A DNA stretch of 45,796 nt from an uncultured Erysipelotrichaceae bacterium (GCA_900538465.1 UPXV01000024.1:1-45796), one strand, 5' to 3'. Counted from the stretch's first letter, positions 1 through 7,695 are shown. The notes: a model not told the origin generated them from the letters alone. Translations and numbers: made by a program.

Positions 1-242
1 TGAAGGCAGAGGACATGTATTATGAAGTCTTAAGGAAACGTGTCAGATATTTTAAAGAAAGCAAGGGAGGAAAAAGAAAGATGTGTAAGATTATGGATGA
101 TATTGTAAAGCAAGAGAAAATGGAAAGTAAAATTGATCTTATTAAAAATTATGCTAAAGAAAGTCATATAACATTTTTAGAAGCAATGGCACAACTTCAC
201 ATTTCACAACAAGAACAACAATTGATTATGAGATATCTTTAA
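1..242 (+). CDS. Rpn/PD-(D/E)XK family transposase, C-terminal fragment (cut by window edge)
   Basis: The reading frame is open from base 3 at the window edge to the stop at 240-242, so this is the 3' end of a longer gene. The residues around EDMYYEVLRKRVRYFKES and MCKIMDDI match the C-terminal tail typical of Rpn-like PD-(D/E)XK nuclease family transposases, which end in a charged helical region after the nuclease domain. The catalytic core lies outside the window. An internal ATG at 81 has a GGAGG-like site ahead of it and could in principle start a 53-residue product, but continuity of the family tail argues for one gene. A terminator follows at once. The family name is recalled from sequence pattern only. 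Confidence 0.6.
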   Translation, partial: KAEDMYYEVLRKRVRYFKESKGGKRKMCKIMDDIVKQEKMESKIDLIKNYAKESHITFLEAMAQLHISQQEQQLIMRYL

Positions 243-252
243 GAAATGAAAA

Positions 253-282
253 AGCAGCAGATGGACTATCTGTTGCTTTTAA
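253..282 (+). terminator. Rho-independent terminator after the transposase fragment
   Basis: A 10-bp stem (253-262 with 268-277, one G-T pair) closes a 5-base loop and is followed by TTTT and an AT-rich tail. It lies 11 bases after the stop codon. Confidence 0.75.
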
Positions 283-477
283 TAATTATAATACATTAAC
301 AATCAGCACTATTGTTTCACGTCTTATCAGGAATATTGGTGATAAAATAAGAAGGATTGTAGTTGCCTTATGAATCGCATGTTATTTTCAAATGTCTAAA
401 CATTATTTATAAAAACATTGATTTTCTATTTACGAAAAATAATAAAAATTCTTTAAGAATATATTAAAATAAGAAAA
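283..477. other. Intergenic stretch without a recognised gene
   Basis: No convincing gene. The base make-up of 283-395 is less AT-rich than the following 80 bases, and both strands hold a short open frame (about 40 codons on plus, running through the terminator to a TGA near 375; about 30 codons on minus). Neither has a ribosome binding site. It may be a remnant of the neighbouring transposable element or a dispersed repeat. 396-477 is very AT-rich and must hold the promoter of the following HAD gene, but no clear -35/-10 pair stands out. Confidence 0.3.
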
Positions 478-492
478 ATGGAGGTTATAAAG

Positions 493-1308
493 ATGGAATA
501 TCAATTGATTGCGTTAGACATGGATGGAACATTATTAAATAAAGATTTTCAAATTACTAAAGGGTGTCAAGAAGCTATTGAAAAAGCATTACAATTAGGA
601 AAAGTCGTTAGTATCTCTACAGGGAGATCGTTAACCGAAATGAAGCCTTATCTTCAAAATTTAAAGGGCGTTCGATATTTGATATTAGAGAGTGGAGCTG
701 TGGTTTATGATTTAAAAGAAGAAAAAATCCTTTTTCAAAAAACTTTCAAAACATCTGATGTCCATAAAATATATCAAGCTTTCTTAAAACAAGATATGAT
801 GATGCATATTTTTATAAATGGATATTCTTATGCAACAAAAGAACATATGTATCAAATGGATAAATATCAAATGGGAAAATACCAAAAAACTTTTGTGTTA
901 AATAATAGCGGTATTGAAAATGTTGAAGAAACATTAAATATACATGAAAATGAAATTGAAAAAATCAATTTATATCATCAATCTCCTACAAATAGAGAAA
1001 AGACAATTGCTTTTTTGAATGATTTAGATGTTTCTAAAGCTTGTGTTGAAATCTCATCATTAGAATTATCACCTAAAGGTATACACAAGGGAATTGGGCT
1101 TACACATTTATGTCAGCAATTAAATATTTCACTTGAACAGACAATAGCAGTAGGGGATTCTTATAATGATAAAGATATTATGGAAACTGCTGGATTAGCT
1201 ATTGCGATGGGGAATGCTATTGAAGAAATCAAAGCAGTTGCAGATGTCGTTGTTTCTGATTGTAACCATGATGGAGTTAAAGAAGCTATTGAAAAATATC
1301 TTATTTAA
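493..1308 (+). CDS. Cof-type HAD-IIB family phosphatase
   Basis: A 271-residue cytosolic haloacid dehalogenase-superfamily hydrolase of the Cof class, which removes phosphate from sugar phosphates, flavin mononucleotide or similar small metabolites. Visible motifs are the nucleophile loop LDMDGTLL (D9, D11) at the N-terminus, a serine/threonine motif STGRS near residue 40, a conserved lysine region SPKGIHKG, and the magnesium motif GDSYND (D222). The length is normal for the class and a cap domain fits between residues about 80 and 190. The frame is open from an ATG at 478, but that ATG overlaps the GGAGG at 480-484, which is placed eight bases before the ATG at 493; 493 is therefore chosen. 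The substrate cannot be read from sequence. Confidence 0.9.
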   Translation: MEYQLIALDMDGTLLNKDFQITKGCQEAIEKALQLGKVVSISTGRSLTEMKPYLQNLKGVRYLILESGAVVYDLKEEKILFQKTFKTSDVHKIYQAFLKQDMMMHIFINGYSYATKEHMYQMDKYQMGKYQKTFVLNNSGIENVEETLNIHENEIEKINLYHQSPTNREKTIAFLNDLDVSKACVEISSLELSPKGIHKGIGLTHLCQQLNISLEQTIAVGDSYNDKDIMETAGLAIAMGNAIEEIKAVADVVVSDCNHDGVKEAIEKYLI

Positions 1309-1338
1309 AAAAGCAAATCTTTTATTGATTTGCTTTTT
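1309..1338. terminator. Bidirectional terminator between convergent HAD genes
   Basis: Perfect 11-bp stem (AAAAGCAAATC at 1309-1319 with its complement at 1327-1337) with T-runs on both sides, so it can stop transcription from either gene. The stop codon of the minus gene starts inside the right arm at 1337. Confidence 0.85.
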
Positions 1339-1933
1339 ATAAAATATTTAAATTTTCTAGTTCTTTCCTTAAATCATTTCCATAAGGGAGATGAATACCT
1401 GTAATACCTAACCTTTGTGCTGCATTTGTATTTGTTACTAAATCATCAATAAATACAGATTCTTCAGGTAGAAGCGAATATCTTTCTATAAGAATTTGAT
1501 AGATACGATCATCAGGTTTGACAAGATGTTCATCAGCAGAAATAACAGCACCATCAAACATTTTAAAGAAATCATATCTTTTATACATTGTTAAAATAGC
1601 TTCGCTATGAAAGTTAGATAAAAGATAAAGGGAATATCCTTTGTCTTTTAATTCTTTAGCAATTTCAACATTTTGATTTAAAGGTGTCATCATATGTGTC
1701 CAATTATTTAAAACAAATGTAATTTCATCATGATAATGAGGATGTTTTAATGTTAATGTATCAATAGCATCTTGAATCATAATCGTTCCCATATCCAAGT
1801 CTATCCACTCATCACTAGAAAAAATAATTGTCATTAAATCTCCCATAACAGATTCATTAAAATATTGTTTTAAATACTTTTCTGGTTGAAAGTCTAATAA
1901 GACATTTCCAATATCAAATATAATATTCTTCAT
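1337..1933 (-). CDS. HAD-IA family hydrolase, YihX-like
   Basis: A 198-residue HAD subfamily IA hydrolase. The N-terminus reads FDIGNVLLDF with the D-x-G-N variant of motif I that is found in the YihX group (in Escherichia coli a glucose-1-phosphate phosphatase) and in epoxide hydrolase N-terminal domains. Motif II is LLSNF near residue 105, the lysine motif is VKPDDRIYQ near 140, and motif IV is FIDDLVTN. A small helical cap sits between residues about 15 and 85. A ribosome binding site AAAGAGG precedes the start. A role in sugar-phosphate dephosphorylation is likely, but the substrate is unknown. The gene stands alone on its strand and faces the Cof-type phosphatase across a shared terminator. 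Confidence 0.85.
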   Translation of the reverse strand: MKNIIFDIGNVLLDFQPEKYLKQYFNESVMGDLMTIIFSSDEWIDLDMGTIMIQDAIDTLTLKHPHYHDEITFVLNNWTHMMTPLNQNVEIAKELKDKGYSLYLLSNFHSEAILTMYKRYDFFKMFDGAVISADEHLVKPDDRIYQILIERYSLLPEESVFIDDLVTNTNAAQRLGITGIHLPYGNDLRKELENLNIL

Positions 1934-2003
1934 TTTTAACCTCTTTTACATTTTTATATGTTCTATTTTACCATGCAAAACAAAACCAGAAAAGAACTTT
2001 ATG

Positions 2004-2035
2004 AAAAAACCTCAAATCACATAAGTGAAATGAGG
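2004..2035 (-). terminator. Terminator of the perR-rubrerythrin operon
   Basis: Read on the minus strand, a stem of ACCTCA with TGAGGT plus an inner CAC/GTG helix (two mismatches between) is followed by six T residues (plus-strand A-run at 2004-2009). It lies 12 bases downstream of the rubrerythrin stop. Confidence 0.65.
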
Positions 2036-2046
2036 TGATTTTATAT

Positions 2047-2634
2047 TTATCCTTTAAAGAAAGTATATGCTTCAAAGTGAGCTTGAGGATGATCACAAGC
2101 AGGACATCTTTCAGGAGCTTTTGTTCCTTCATAGATAAATCCACAGTTATTACATTTCCATGTTACTGTTTCAGCTTTTTCAAAAACAGTTCCATTTTCT
2201 AAGTTTTCTAATAATTTTAAATATCTTGCTTCATGCATTTTTTCTGCAACAGCAATGTTTCTACAGATTTCAGCAATTTCTGGGAAACCTTCTTCATCAG
2301 CAATTTTAGCAAATTCTGGATACATATCAGTCCATTCTTCATTTTCACCAGCAGCTGCAGCTTTTAAACATTCAGCAGTTGTTCCTAACATGATTGGGAA
2401 ATCTCCTTCAACATGTAGTGCTTCACCTTTTAAGTCAGCATTTAATAATTTCATTAATCTTTTAGCATGTTCTTTTTCTTGGTTAGCAGTTTCTTCAAAG
2501 ATATTAGCGATTTGTACATATCCTTCTTTTTTAGCAATTGAAGAATAATAAGTGTAGCGATTTCTTGCTTGAGATTCTCCAGCGAAAGCGTGTAATAAAT
2601 TGTTAGCAGTTCTTGTTCCTTTTAATGTAGGCAT
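2047..2634 (-). CDS. rbr: Rubrerythrin
   Basis: A 195-residue non-haem iron protein that reduces hydrogen peroxide in anaerobes, taking electrons through its own rubredoxin domain. The ferritin-like part (about 1-145) has the di-iron ligands in AGESQAR (E20), the ExxH pair E53/H56, and the later AVAEKMHEARY helix. The C-terminal rubredoxin part (from about 157) has two CxxC pairs, CNNC and CPAC. The frame extends upstream to 2682, but the ATG at 2634 has a strong AAGGAGGG site seven or so bases before it and gives the usual N-terminus; this start is chosen. It follows perR by 17 bases and is surely co-transcribed. The upstream PerR-box-like operator implies induction by peroxide. Confidence 0.95.
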   Translation of the reverse strand: MPTLKGTRTANNLLHAFAGESQARNRYTYYSSIAKKEGYVQIANIFEETANQEKEHAKRLMKLLNADLKGEALHVEGDFPIMLGTTAECLKAAAAGENEEWTDMYPEFAKIADEEGFPEIAEICRNIAVAEKMHEARYLKLLENLENGTVFEKAETVTWKCNNCGFIYEGTKAPERCPACDHPQAHFEAYTFFKG

Positions 2635-2651
2635 TTGATATGCCCTCCTTT

Positions 2652-3056
2652 CTATGATTTCTTCTTTAAACAATGGCGACATGTTCCATGAAATAGAATT
2701 TCCGCAGAGTGTATCTGGTCGTCACAGATATCTTGCACCTTATTGATAAGAGGAGAAATGAGTGTTTCATCCAAAAACAAATCTTGAATGCATCCACATT
2801 CATCACAAACCATATGATAATGAGGTGATATTCTTGCGTCAAAATGAATCACGCCATCTCCAATATCTAAACGCAAAATTCTTTTTTGATCAGCAAGGAG
2901 ATTCAAGTTACGATAAACTGTTCCTAGACTAATATCAGGAATAATTCTTCTCACATTCATATAAATCGTATCAACATTTGGATGTGAATCGTCTTCTCTT
3001 AAGACCTCATAGATTGTCTCTCTTTGTTTAGAGTATCTTAATTTTGCCTCAGCCAT
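2652..3056 (-). CDS. perR: Fur-family peroxide regulator PerR
   Basis: A 134-residue metal-dependent repressor with an N-terminal winged helix (about 1-70) and a C-terminal dimerisation and metal domain. The five residues that form the regulatory metal site of Bacillus PerR all have counterparts: H25, D73, H79, H81 and D92. The aspartate at D92, rather than glutamate, is the PerR-type feature, so peroxide sensing by histidine oxidation is likely. The structural zinc site is C84/C87 and C126/C129. The ATG at 3056 has GGAGGG before it. The gene leads the operon with rubrerythrin, and a palindrome over its own promoter suggests autoregulation. Assignment to PerR rather than Fur or Zur is by residue match and neighbour. 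Confidence 0.88.
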   Translation of the reverse strand: MAEAKLRYSKQRETIYEVLREDDSHPNVDTIYMNVRRIIPDISLGTVYRNLNLLADQKRILRLDIGDGVIHFDARISPHYHMVCDECGCIQDLFLDETLISPLINKVQDICDDQIHSAEILFHGTCRHCLKKKS

Positions 3057-3072
3057 AGCATCCCTCCTTATT

Positions 3073-3091
3073 AATAATGGTTACTATTATT
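3073..3091 (-). promoter_or_regulatory. PerR-box-like operator
   Basis: A 19-bp near-perfect palindrome, AATAATGGTTACTATTATT, with 15 to 16 symmetric positions. It resembles the AT-rich inverted repeat known for PerR/Fur sites (TTATAATnATTATAA). It overlaps the downstream end of the perR -10 element, where a bound repressor would block RNA polymerase. Confidence 0.65.
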
Positions 3092-3116
3092 TTATCACAT
3101 ATTTTTGAATTGTCAA
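3089..3116 (-). promoter_or_regulatory. Promoter of perR-rbr
   Basis: On the minus strand TTGACA (3111-3116) and TAAAAT (3089-3094) are 16 bases apart, with a TG just upstream of the -10. The -35 is a perfect match to the vegetative sigma factor consensus. Confidence 0.7.
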
Positions 3117-3135
3117 ATCATGTATCTTGTTCTAT

Positions 3136-4053
3136 TTAACCAAATAAAAGTATTATTATAAAACATATAAAGAATGAACAAAACCCATGAATCAAACGAT
3201 CTTTAAAATAACGAGAAAATGAATAAGGAATTCCTTCAAGAATATTGTCAACCTGCATTAAAACAGAAAGACCAGAAAAAGAAAGATAAAAACTAACAAT
3301 AGGATAAACCAAGATATGATGATATTTTAAAAGTTGCAAAGAACCAGAACTAAACTCTAAAAAACCCTGAATAATACTTAACAAGAAACGATCATGAATA
3401 ACGGAATGTAAACTATAACCAACAAATTGAAACACCAACATATAACCAAGAATAAAGATAAAAGCGGTTAATGAGGAAGTAATACTTTTCTTTAATGCTT
3501 CAACAAAACTCATATGAGGATTTTTAAGTTGATAGAGTGTTTCTTGAAATGATAAGTATTCAATTTTCTCTTTGTGGAAGAGAGCTTTGATAAGACTAGG
3601 TATGATATGGCTCATATAGATGAATAAGGCAATGTTGAGTGGTAAATGTAAAGAAACAAAGATAAAACTCAATGATGAAAAAGAAGCAATTGATAAAAGA
3701 TGTTGAAGTTGATGGATATTAATATAACCAAGTTCATAAGATTCTTTAATAATTTTAGCATTGGTTGGATAACCACAAAAAAAAGACACAAAATATAAAG
3801 AAGACATATGTGGAGTTAAATGAAATAAAGGTGTAAAGATAAATTGAATAAAGTAACTAAATAATTGAAATAGACCTAATGATAAACAAAGAGAAATCAA
3901 TATCATAAAAGGTAATAAAGAAGGTAACAAATTGGTTAAAACAATTTGAATAACATTTGATGATACTTTAACGATTTGAAACATATTCATAAAAGAAAAG
4001 ATTGTTGTGAACAAAACTAAGCAAAGTGTAAAATAATAGTTGGCTTTTTTCAT
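3136..4053 (-). CDS. YlbJ-like integral membrane protein (nucleoside-recognition/Gate family)
   Basis: A 305-residue, strongly hydrophobic protein with about seven or eight membrane segments. The segment NLLPSLLPFMILISL and the motif CGYPTNAKIIKESYELGYI resemble the 'PSLLPF' and 'G(F/Y)P.GAK' motifs of YlbJ, a sporulation integral membrane protein with the Gate domain. Family members are found in spore formers, and a transport or gating role is supposed but not shown. The start at 4053 has GGAG before it. It is transcribed away from hflX, with only 33 bases between the two starts. The name is moderately sure; the function in this organism is not known. Confidence 0.6.
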   Translation of the reverse strand: MKKANYYFTLCLVLFTTIFSFMNMFQIVKVSSNVIQIVLTNLLPSLLPFMILISLCLSLGLFQLFSYFIQFIFTPLFHLTPHMSSLYFVSFFCGYPTNAKIIKESYELGYINIHQLQHLLSIASFSSLSFIFVSLHLPLNIALFIYMSHIIPSLIKALFHKEKIEYLSFQETLYQLKNPHMSFVEALKKSITSSLTAFIFILGYMLVFQFVGYSLHSVIHDRFLLSIIQGFLEFSSGSLQLLKYHHILVYPIVSFYLSFSGLSVLMQVDNILEGIPYSFSRYFKDRLIHGFCSFFICFIIILLFG

Positions 4054-4069
4054 AATGACTCCTTATAAT
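4040..4069 (+). promoter_or_regulatory. Candidate promoter of hflX
   Basis: A perfect TATAAT at 4064-4069 with TTGGCT (4040-4045) 18 bases upstream. Transcription would begin near 4076, practically at the ribosome binding site AGAGGTGAG, giving a very short leader. Confidence 0.4.
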
Positions 4070-4086
4070 AGAGAAGAGGTGAGAAT

Positions 4087-5313
4087 GTGAAAGCAATACT
4101 AGTCGGTGTCGAATATGATCATATGTATTATGATCTTGATATATCAATTGAAGAATTAAAAGAATTAAGCAAAGCATGTCAAATAGAAGTCAAAGATGTT
4201 GTGATTCAAAAATTATCACAAATATCTTCCCAATATTATATTGGGAAAGGAAAAGTTCAAGAACTCAAAAAGATGTTAGATAATGATGATATTGTTATTT
4301 TTAATGAAGAACTTTCACCTTTACAAGTTAAAAATTTGACAGATGAATTAGGCGTTGAAGTGAGTGATCGTAGTGATTTGATTTTAAGAATCTTTGAATC
4401 ACGTGCACAAACGAAAGAAGCTAAATTACAAGTAGAGATGGCAAGAGATCAATATTTATTGCCACGTTTAGCAGGAATGAAAACGGAACTTTATTCTCAG
4501 CAAGGTGGTTCTGGATTCCGTGGAAGTGGAGAAAAACAAATTGAACTTGATCGTCGTATTATTCATCGTCGTTTACTGCAAGCACGAAGAGAATTACAAG
4601 CAATTGTCAAACAACGACAAACACAACGTCAATTACGTAAACGCACTCAAGAAAAAGTCGTTTGTTTGGTGGGATATACCAATAGTGGGAAATCATCATT
4701 ATTAAATTATTTTGTAAATAAAAAGGTTTATGAAGAAGATATGTTATTTGCTTCTTTGCAAACTGCATCTAGACAAGTCAAATTACGTAATCATCATAAT
4801 ATCATAATGAGTGATACTGTTGGATTTATTAATCAGTTACCTCATCATTTGGTTCAAGCTTTTCGTTCTACACTTGAAGAAGTGAAAGAAGCGGATTTGT
4901 TGTTGCATGTGATAGATTCATCATCGTCTTATTGTGAAACACAGATTGAAACAACTTTGGAAGTATTAGAAGCATTAGGAGTGAAAGATACACCAATGAT
5001 TTATGTTTATAATAAGGTTGATAAAGATTGTTATGCTTTTTTACAACCACGTGAACCTTACATCTTTATTTCTGTTAAAGATCAAATTCATTTAGATGAA
5101 TTAGAGGATATGATTATTGAAACCCTCTTTAAAGATTATGAGTCAATTGAACTATATATTCCTTATGAATGTGGTGAAGTTTATAGTGAAATTAAACAAA
5201 AGTATGAAATGATGAAAGAGGAATATTTAGATGAAGGTATTTATTTATCTTTCTTTATAGCCAAAAAAGATAAATATAAATATGAAAAGTATATTTATCA
5301 TTATTTGAACTAA
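4087..5313 (+). CDS. hflX: Ribosome-associated GTPase HflX
   Basis: A 408-residue GTPase of the Obg-HflX class that binds the large ribosomal subunit and, in other bacteria, splits or rescues stalled ribosomes under stress. The N-terminal HflX domain (about 1-185) shows YIGKGKVQELK and the GSGEKQIELDRR motif with a coiled-coil stretch after it. The GTPase domain has G1 GYTNSGKSS (196-204), G3 DTVGF and G4 NKVD. A short C-terminal domain follows. The start codon is GTG at 4087 with AGAGGTGAG before it; an ATG two bases earlier is in another frame and closes at once. It starts back to back with the YlbJ-like gene and ends in a perfect terminator shared with the next, convergent gene. Confidence 0.95.
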   Translation: MKAILVGVEYDHMYYDLDISIEELKELSKACQIEVKDVVIQKLSQISSQYYIGKGKVQELKKMLDNDDIVIFNEELSPLQVKNLTDELGVEVSDRSDLILRIFESRAQTKEAKLQVEMARDQYLLPRLAGMKTELYSQQGGSGFRGSGEKQIELDRRIIHRRLLQARRELQAIVKQRQTQRQLRKRTQEKVVCLVGYTNSGKSSLLNYFVNKKVYEEDMLFASLQTASRQVKLRNHHNIIMSDTVGFINQLPHHLVQAFRSTLEEVKEADLLLHVIDSSSSYCETQIETTLEVLEALGVKDTPMIYVYNKVDKDCYAFLQPREPYIFISVKDQIHLDELEDMIIETLFKDYESIELYIPYECGEVYSEIKQKYEMMKEEYLDEGIYLSFFIAKKDKYKYEKYIYHYLN

Positions 5314-5342
5314 AAATAGCTAACAAAATTGTTAGCTATTTT
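5313..5342. terminator. Bidirectional terminator between hflX and the IIB-like gene
   Basis: Perfect 14-bp inverted repeat (5313-5326 with 5329-5342) with a 2-base centre and A/T tracts at both ends. The stop codons of both genes touch or lie within it. Confidence 0.85.
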
Positions 5343-5970
5343 CAATATAAAGATGTTTTTTTATTGTTTTAATCATATTTTGATAGTCTTTTGTAGCAAA
5401 GAGGGTTGGGTCGATTAAATAAAGAGGCACAAGATGTCTTGTGAGTGTGAGAAGTTCTGGCTCTTTATGAGCTAATTGAGGAGCGAGATAAAGAATATCA
5501 TATTGACGATAGTTTTTATAAAGTTCTTCTAAAGATAGGGAATCAATATCTAATTGAAGATTTTCTAATTGACAAACCTCTTTTAATTCTTCTACAAAAA
5601 GAGAAGTGGAAAAACCATCACTGCTGCAAATACCAATATGAATATTTTTTTCTTGGTTATGTTTAATAAGAGTGTGATAAAATTCTTGAAAGAGTGATTT
5701 GGCTTGGGCAAGATCAATAATTGTATAGTGGAGATAGAATAATAATTCTTGGGAGTCTTTATGCTTGATTTCTTCTTCAACAATATTATTATGCCAAATA
5801 GTGACACATCCTTTTACGGTTTTCATTTCAAAAGACAGTTGACAATAGGTTTTGTTTTCTTCAAGCGTTTCAAAGTGAATATGATCTTGTGAATATTGTT
5901 TTGCATTTAAAGTAATCCATTTTAAAAAGATATCATGATAAATTGATTGATAGAATTCTTCTAAGGCCAT
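5332..5970 (-). CDS. Protein of unknown function with C-terminal PTS IIB (lactose/cellobiose)-like domain
   Basis: A 212-residue soluble protein. The first ~105 residues match nothing I recognise. From residue ~109 it follows the layout of PTS lactose/cellobiose IIB: a strand leading into IGICSSDGFSTSLFVEEL, where C115 sits at the phospho-cysteine position and the loop has one residue more than the usual CSxGxSTS, then a strand YDILYLAPQLAH like the family's 'LGPQ' strand, and a tail VPLYLIDPTLF with the conserved 'IDP'. No IIA or IIC gene is adjacent, so it may sense or relay phosphate rather than transport. The frame runs to 6012, but only the ATG at 5970 has GGAG at a proper distance (nine bases). 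It faces hflX across a shared terminator. Confidence 0.55.
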   Translation of the reverse strand: MALEEFYQSIYHDIFLKWITLNAKQYSQDHIHFETLEENKTYCQLSFEMKTVKGCVTIWHNNIVEEEIKHKDSQELLFYLHYTIIDLAQAKSLFQEFYHTLIKHNQEKNIHIGICSSDGFSTSLFVEELKEVCQLENLQLDIDSLSLEELYKNYRQYDILYLAPQLAHKEPELLTLTRHLVPLYLIDPTLFATKDYQNMIKTIKKHLYIENS

Positions 5971-6081
5971 TTTCTTCATCTCCTTTTCTTTATCATAAAC
6001 TATTTTATGCATTTGTCTAAGAATTTTTCGTAAAGAGAAAAAGAAGATAAATATTTTAAAAATATGAGTGTCTTTAAGTTT

Positions 6082-6107
6082 ATTAAAAAAAGTAATTATG
6101 GTAAAAT
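6082..6107 (+). promoter_or_regulatory. Candidate promoter of the phosphatase-rpiR pair
   Basis: TAAAAT at 6102-6107 preceded by TGG (extended -10 form); no good -35 is seen. The ribosome binding site GAGGTGATG follows shortly. Confidence 0.35.
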
Positions 6108-6127
6108 ATTTGAAGAGGTGATGATAT

Positions 6128-6889
6128 ATGGAAAAAAGAATATTTGTTATATCAGATCTTCATGGACAGTTTGTATTGTTGCAGTTATTGCTTGAACGTA
6201 TTGGATTTAGCGATGATGATGAACTCTATATTTTAGGGGATATTATGGATCGTGGACCTAATAGTATTGATATTTACTATTTTGTTCAAGCTATGGATAA
6301 TATTCATATGCTGAAAGGAAATCATGAAATCATGATGAGACAATCAATGCAAACAGCATTGAAATATAATGATTTGGATTCTGAGAGATCGAATCCATAT
6401 CGTTTATGGAAACAAAATGGAGCACAAAAGACAATCAATAGTATTCGTGAATATTTACAAAAAGATTTTATTCCTTATGAAGAATATTTTGATTTAAAAC
6501 GTATGTTTATTAAAGAATTAATTGCATTTATTGATAGTTTACCAAGTTATATAGAACTTGATTTGAATGGAAAACATTATGTTTTGGTTCATGCAGGGGT
6601 TGATCCTGAAATTCCTTTGGAAGAAAATAGTGAAGATATTTTGGCTTGGATTAGAGAATATTTTTATTTGAATGAGGCAAATCCAGAATATACATATATT
6701 TTTGGACACACACCATGTTGTTTTATCAATGATGATCATTCATTTGATATTTGGTATGATCCTGATTATCATAACAAGATTGCGATTGATGGTGGCTTGG
6801 CTGTTGGTAATAAAGGACAACTGAATTGTTTGTGTCTGACAAATGGAGAAGTGACAGTCATCAAATATGAGGAGGGACAGCCAAAGTGA
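6128..6889 (+). CDS. Serine/threonine-type metallophosphatase (calcineurin-like)
   Basis: A 253-residue cytosolic phosphatase of the bacterial PPP type. All metal and catalytic motifs are present: SDLHGQ (residues about 9-14), GDIMDRG (about 37-43), GNHE (about 63-66), a VHAGV segment near 150 and the later FGHTP. The family takes phosphate from serine/threonine phosphoproteins or from dinucleoside polyphosphates; which one applies here is not clear. GAGGTGATG precedes the ATG. The stop overlaps the start of the rpiR-type gene by four bases (GTGA), so the two are translationally coupled and probably act in one process. Confidence 0.85.
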   Translation: MEKRIFVISDLHGQFVLLQLLLERIGFSDDDELYILGDIMDRGPNSIDIYYFVQAMDNIHMLKGNHEIMMRQSMQTALKYNDLDSERSNPYRLWKQNGAQKTINSIREYLQKDFIPYEEYFDLKRMFIKELIAFIDSLPSYIELDLNGKHYVLVHAGVDPEIPLEENSEDILAWIREYFYLNEANPEYTYIFGHTPCCFINDDHSFDIWYDPDYHNKIAIDGGLAVGNKGQLNCLCLTNGEVTVIKYEEGQPK

Positions 6890-7695
6890 GAAGTGCATTT
6901 TATAATCTCATCAACTTTATTAATATGACCAATGTACATGATGTCTATTGGGGTGCAGCAAAAAAGATTTTACAAAATATTTATCAAATTCCTCATAGTA
7001 CGATAACTGAAGTGGCAGATATGTGTTATGTTTCTACCGCAACAATTTCACGTTTATGCCGTAAGTTAAATTATGAATCTTTTGCTGATTTTAAAAATGA
7101 TGTGACCATGAATTTGAATTTCTTTAATCAAGATTCTAAACGTTTGCTGTTTGATCATCAATTACCTGCCAAAGAAACAATTAATGAAGGAAAAGAAATC
7201 TTTAAAGATCATTTTCAAAATATTATCCATAATCTCCAAGATACTTATGATAATATTCGTTATGAAGATTTGATGAAAATTGTTGATAAAATTCATGATT
7301 CTCATAAAATTTGTTTTGCTGGAAACTTCTTTACACAATCTGTTTCTATGCAACTTCAAATTGAATTGTCATATTTGGGTAAAGATTGCATAGCTATGTA
7401 TCCACTAGAACAACAAAAAGAAATTTATAAATCATTGGATGAAAATGATTTGATTATTGTTTCATCAATAGCTGGTGGCTTTTTTCAAGATCATCCAGAT
7501 GCAATGAGAGCATTAATGAAATCACCAGCCTATGTGATTGCGATTACACAACTTGAAGAATTTCCCTATAGTGATAAGATAGATATGCTTTTACAAGTAG
7601 GGAATAATCATCATTCATTAATTGGAAAATTTTCAATTACATATATCTTTGAAGTTTTAGAGGCTTTATATCATTTAAAATATGGAAAAAAGTAG
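6886..7695 (+). CDS. RpiR-family transcriptional regulator (HTH plus SIS domain)
   Basis: A 269-residue regulator. The N-terminal 75 residues form the HTH_6 domain with a recognisable helix-turn-helix at MCYVSTATISRLCRKLNY. The SIS sugar-isomerase fold occupies roughly residues 115-240, with KICFAGNFF and the loop IVSSIAGGFF where sugar phosphates bind in relatives. RpiR proteins usually control sugar-phosphate genes, but no sugar operon adjoins. It starts at GTG 6886 with GGAGGG eight bases upstream and overlaps the phosphatase gene by four bases. A regulator coupled to a phosphatase is unusual and hints at a shared signal, which is inference. Confidence 0.88.
   Translation: MRSAFYNLINFINMTNVHDVYWGAAKKILQNIYQIPHSTITEVADMCYVSTATISRLCRKLNYESFADFKNDVTMNLNFFNQDSKRLLFDHQLPAKETINEGKEIFKDHFQNIIHNLQDTYDNIRYEDLMKIVDKIHDSHKICFAGNFFTQSVSMQLQIELSYLGKDCIAMYPLEQQKEIYKSLDENDLIIVSSIAGGFFQDHPDAMRALMKSPAYVIAITQLEEFPYSDKIDMLLQVGNNHHSLIGKFSITYIFEVLEALYHLKYGKK

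Noticed and set aside
2255..2548. Plus-strand open frame of 97 codons across from rubrerythrin
   Set aside because: It lies antisense within a well-supported gene, has no ribosome site and its protein is of low-complexity antisense type.
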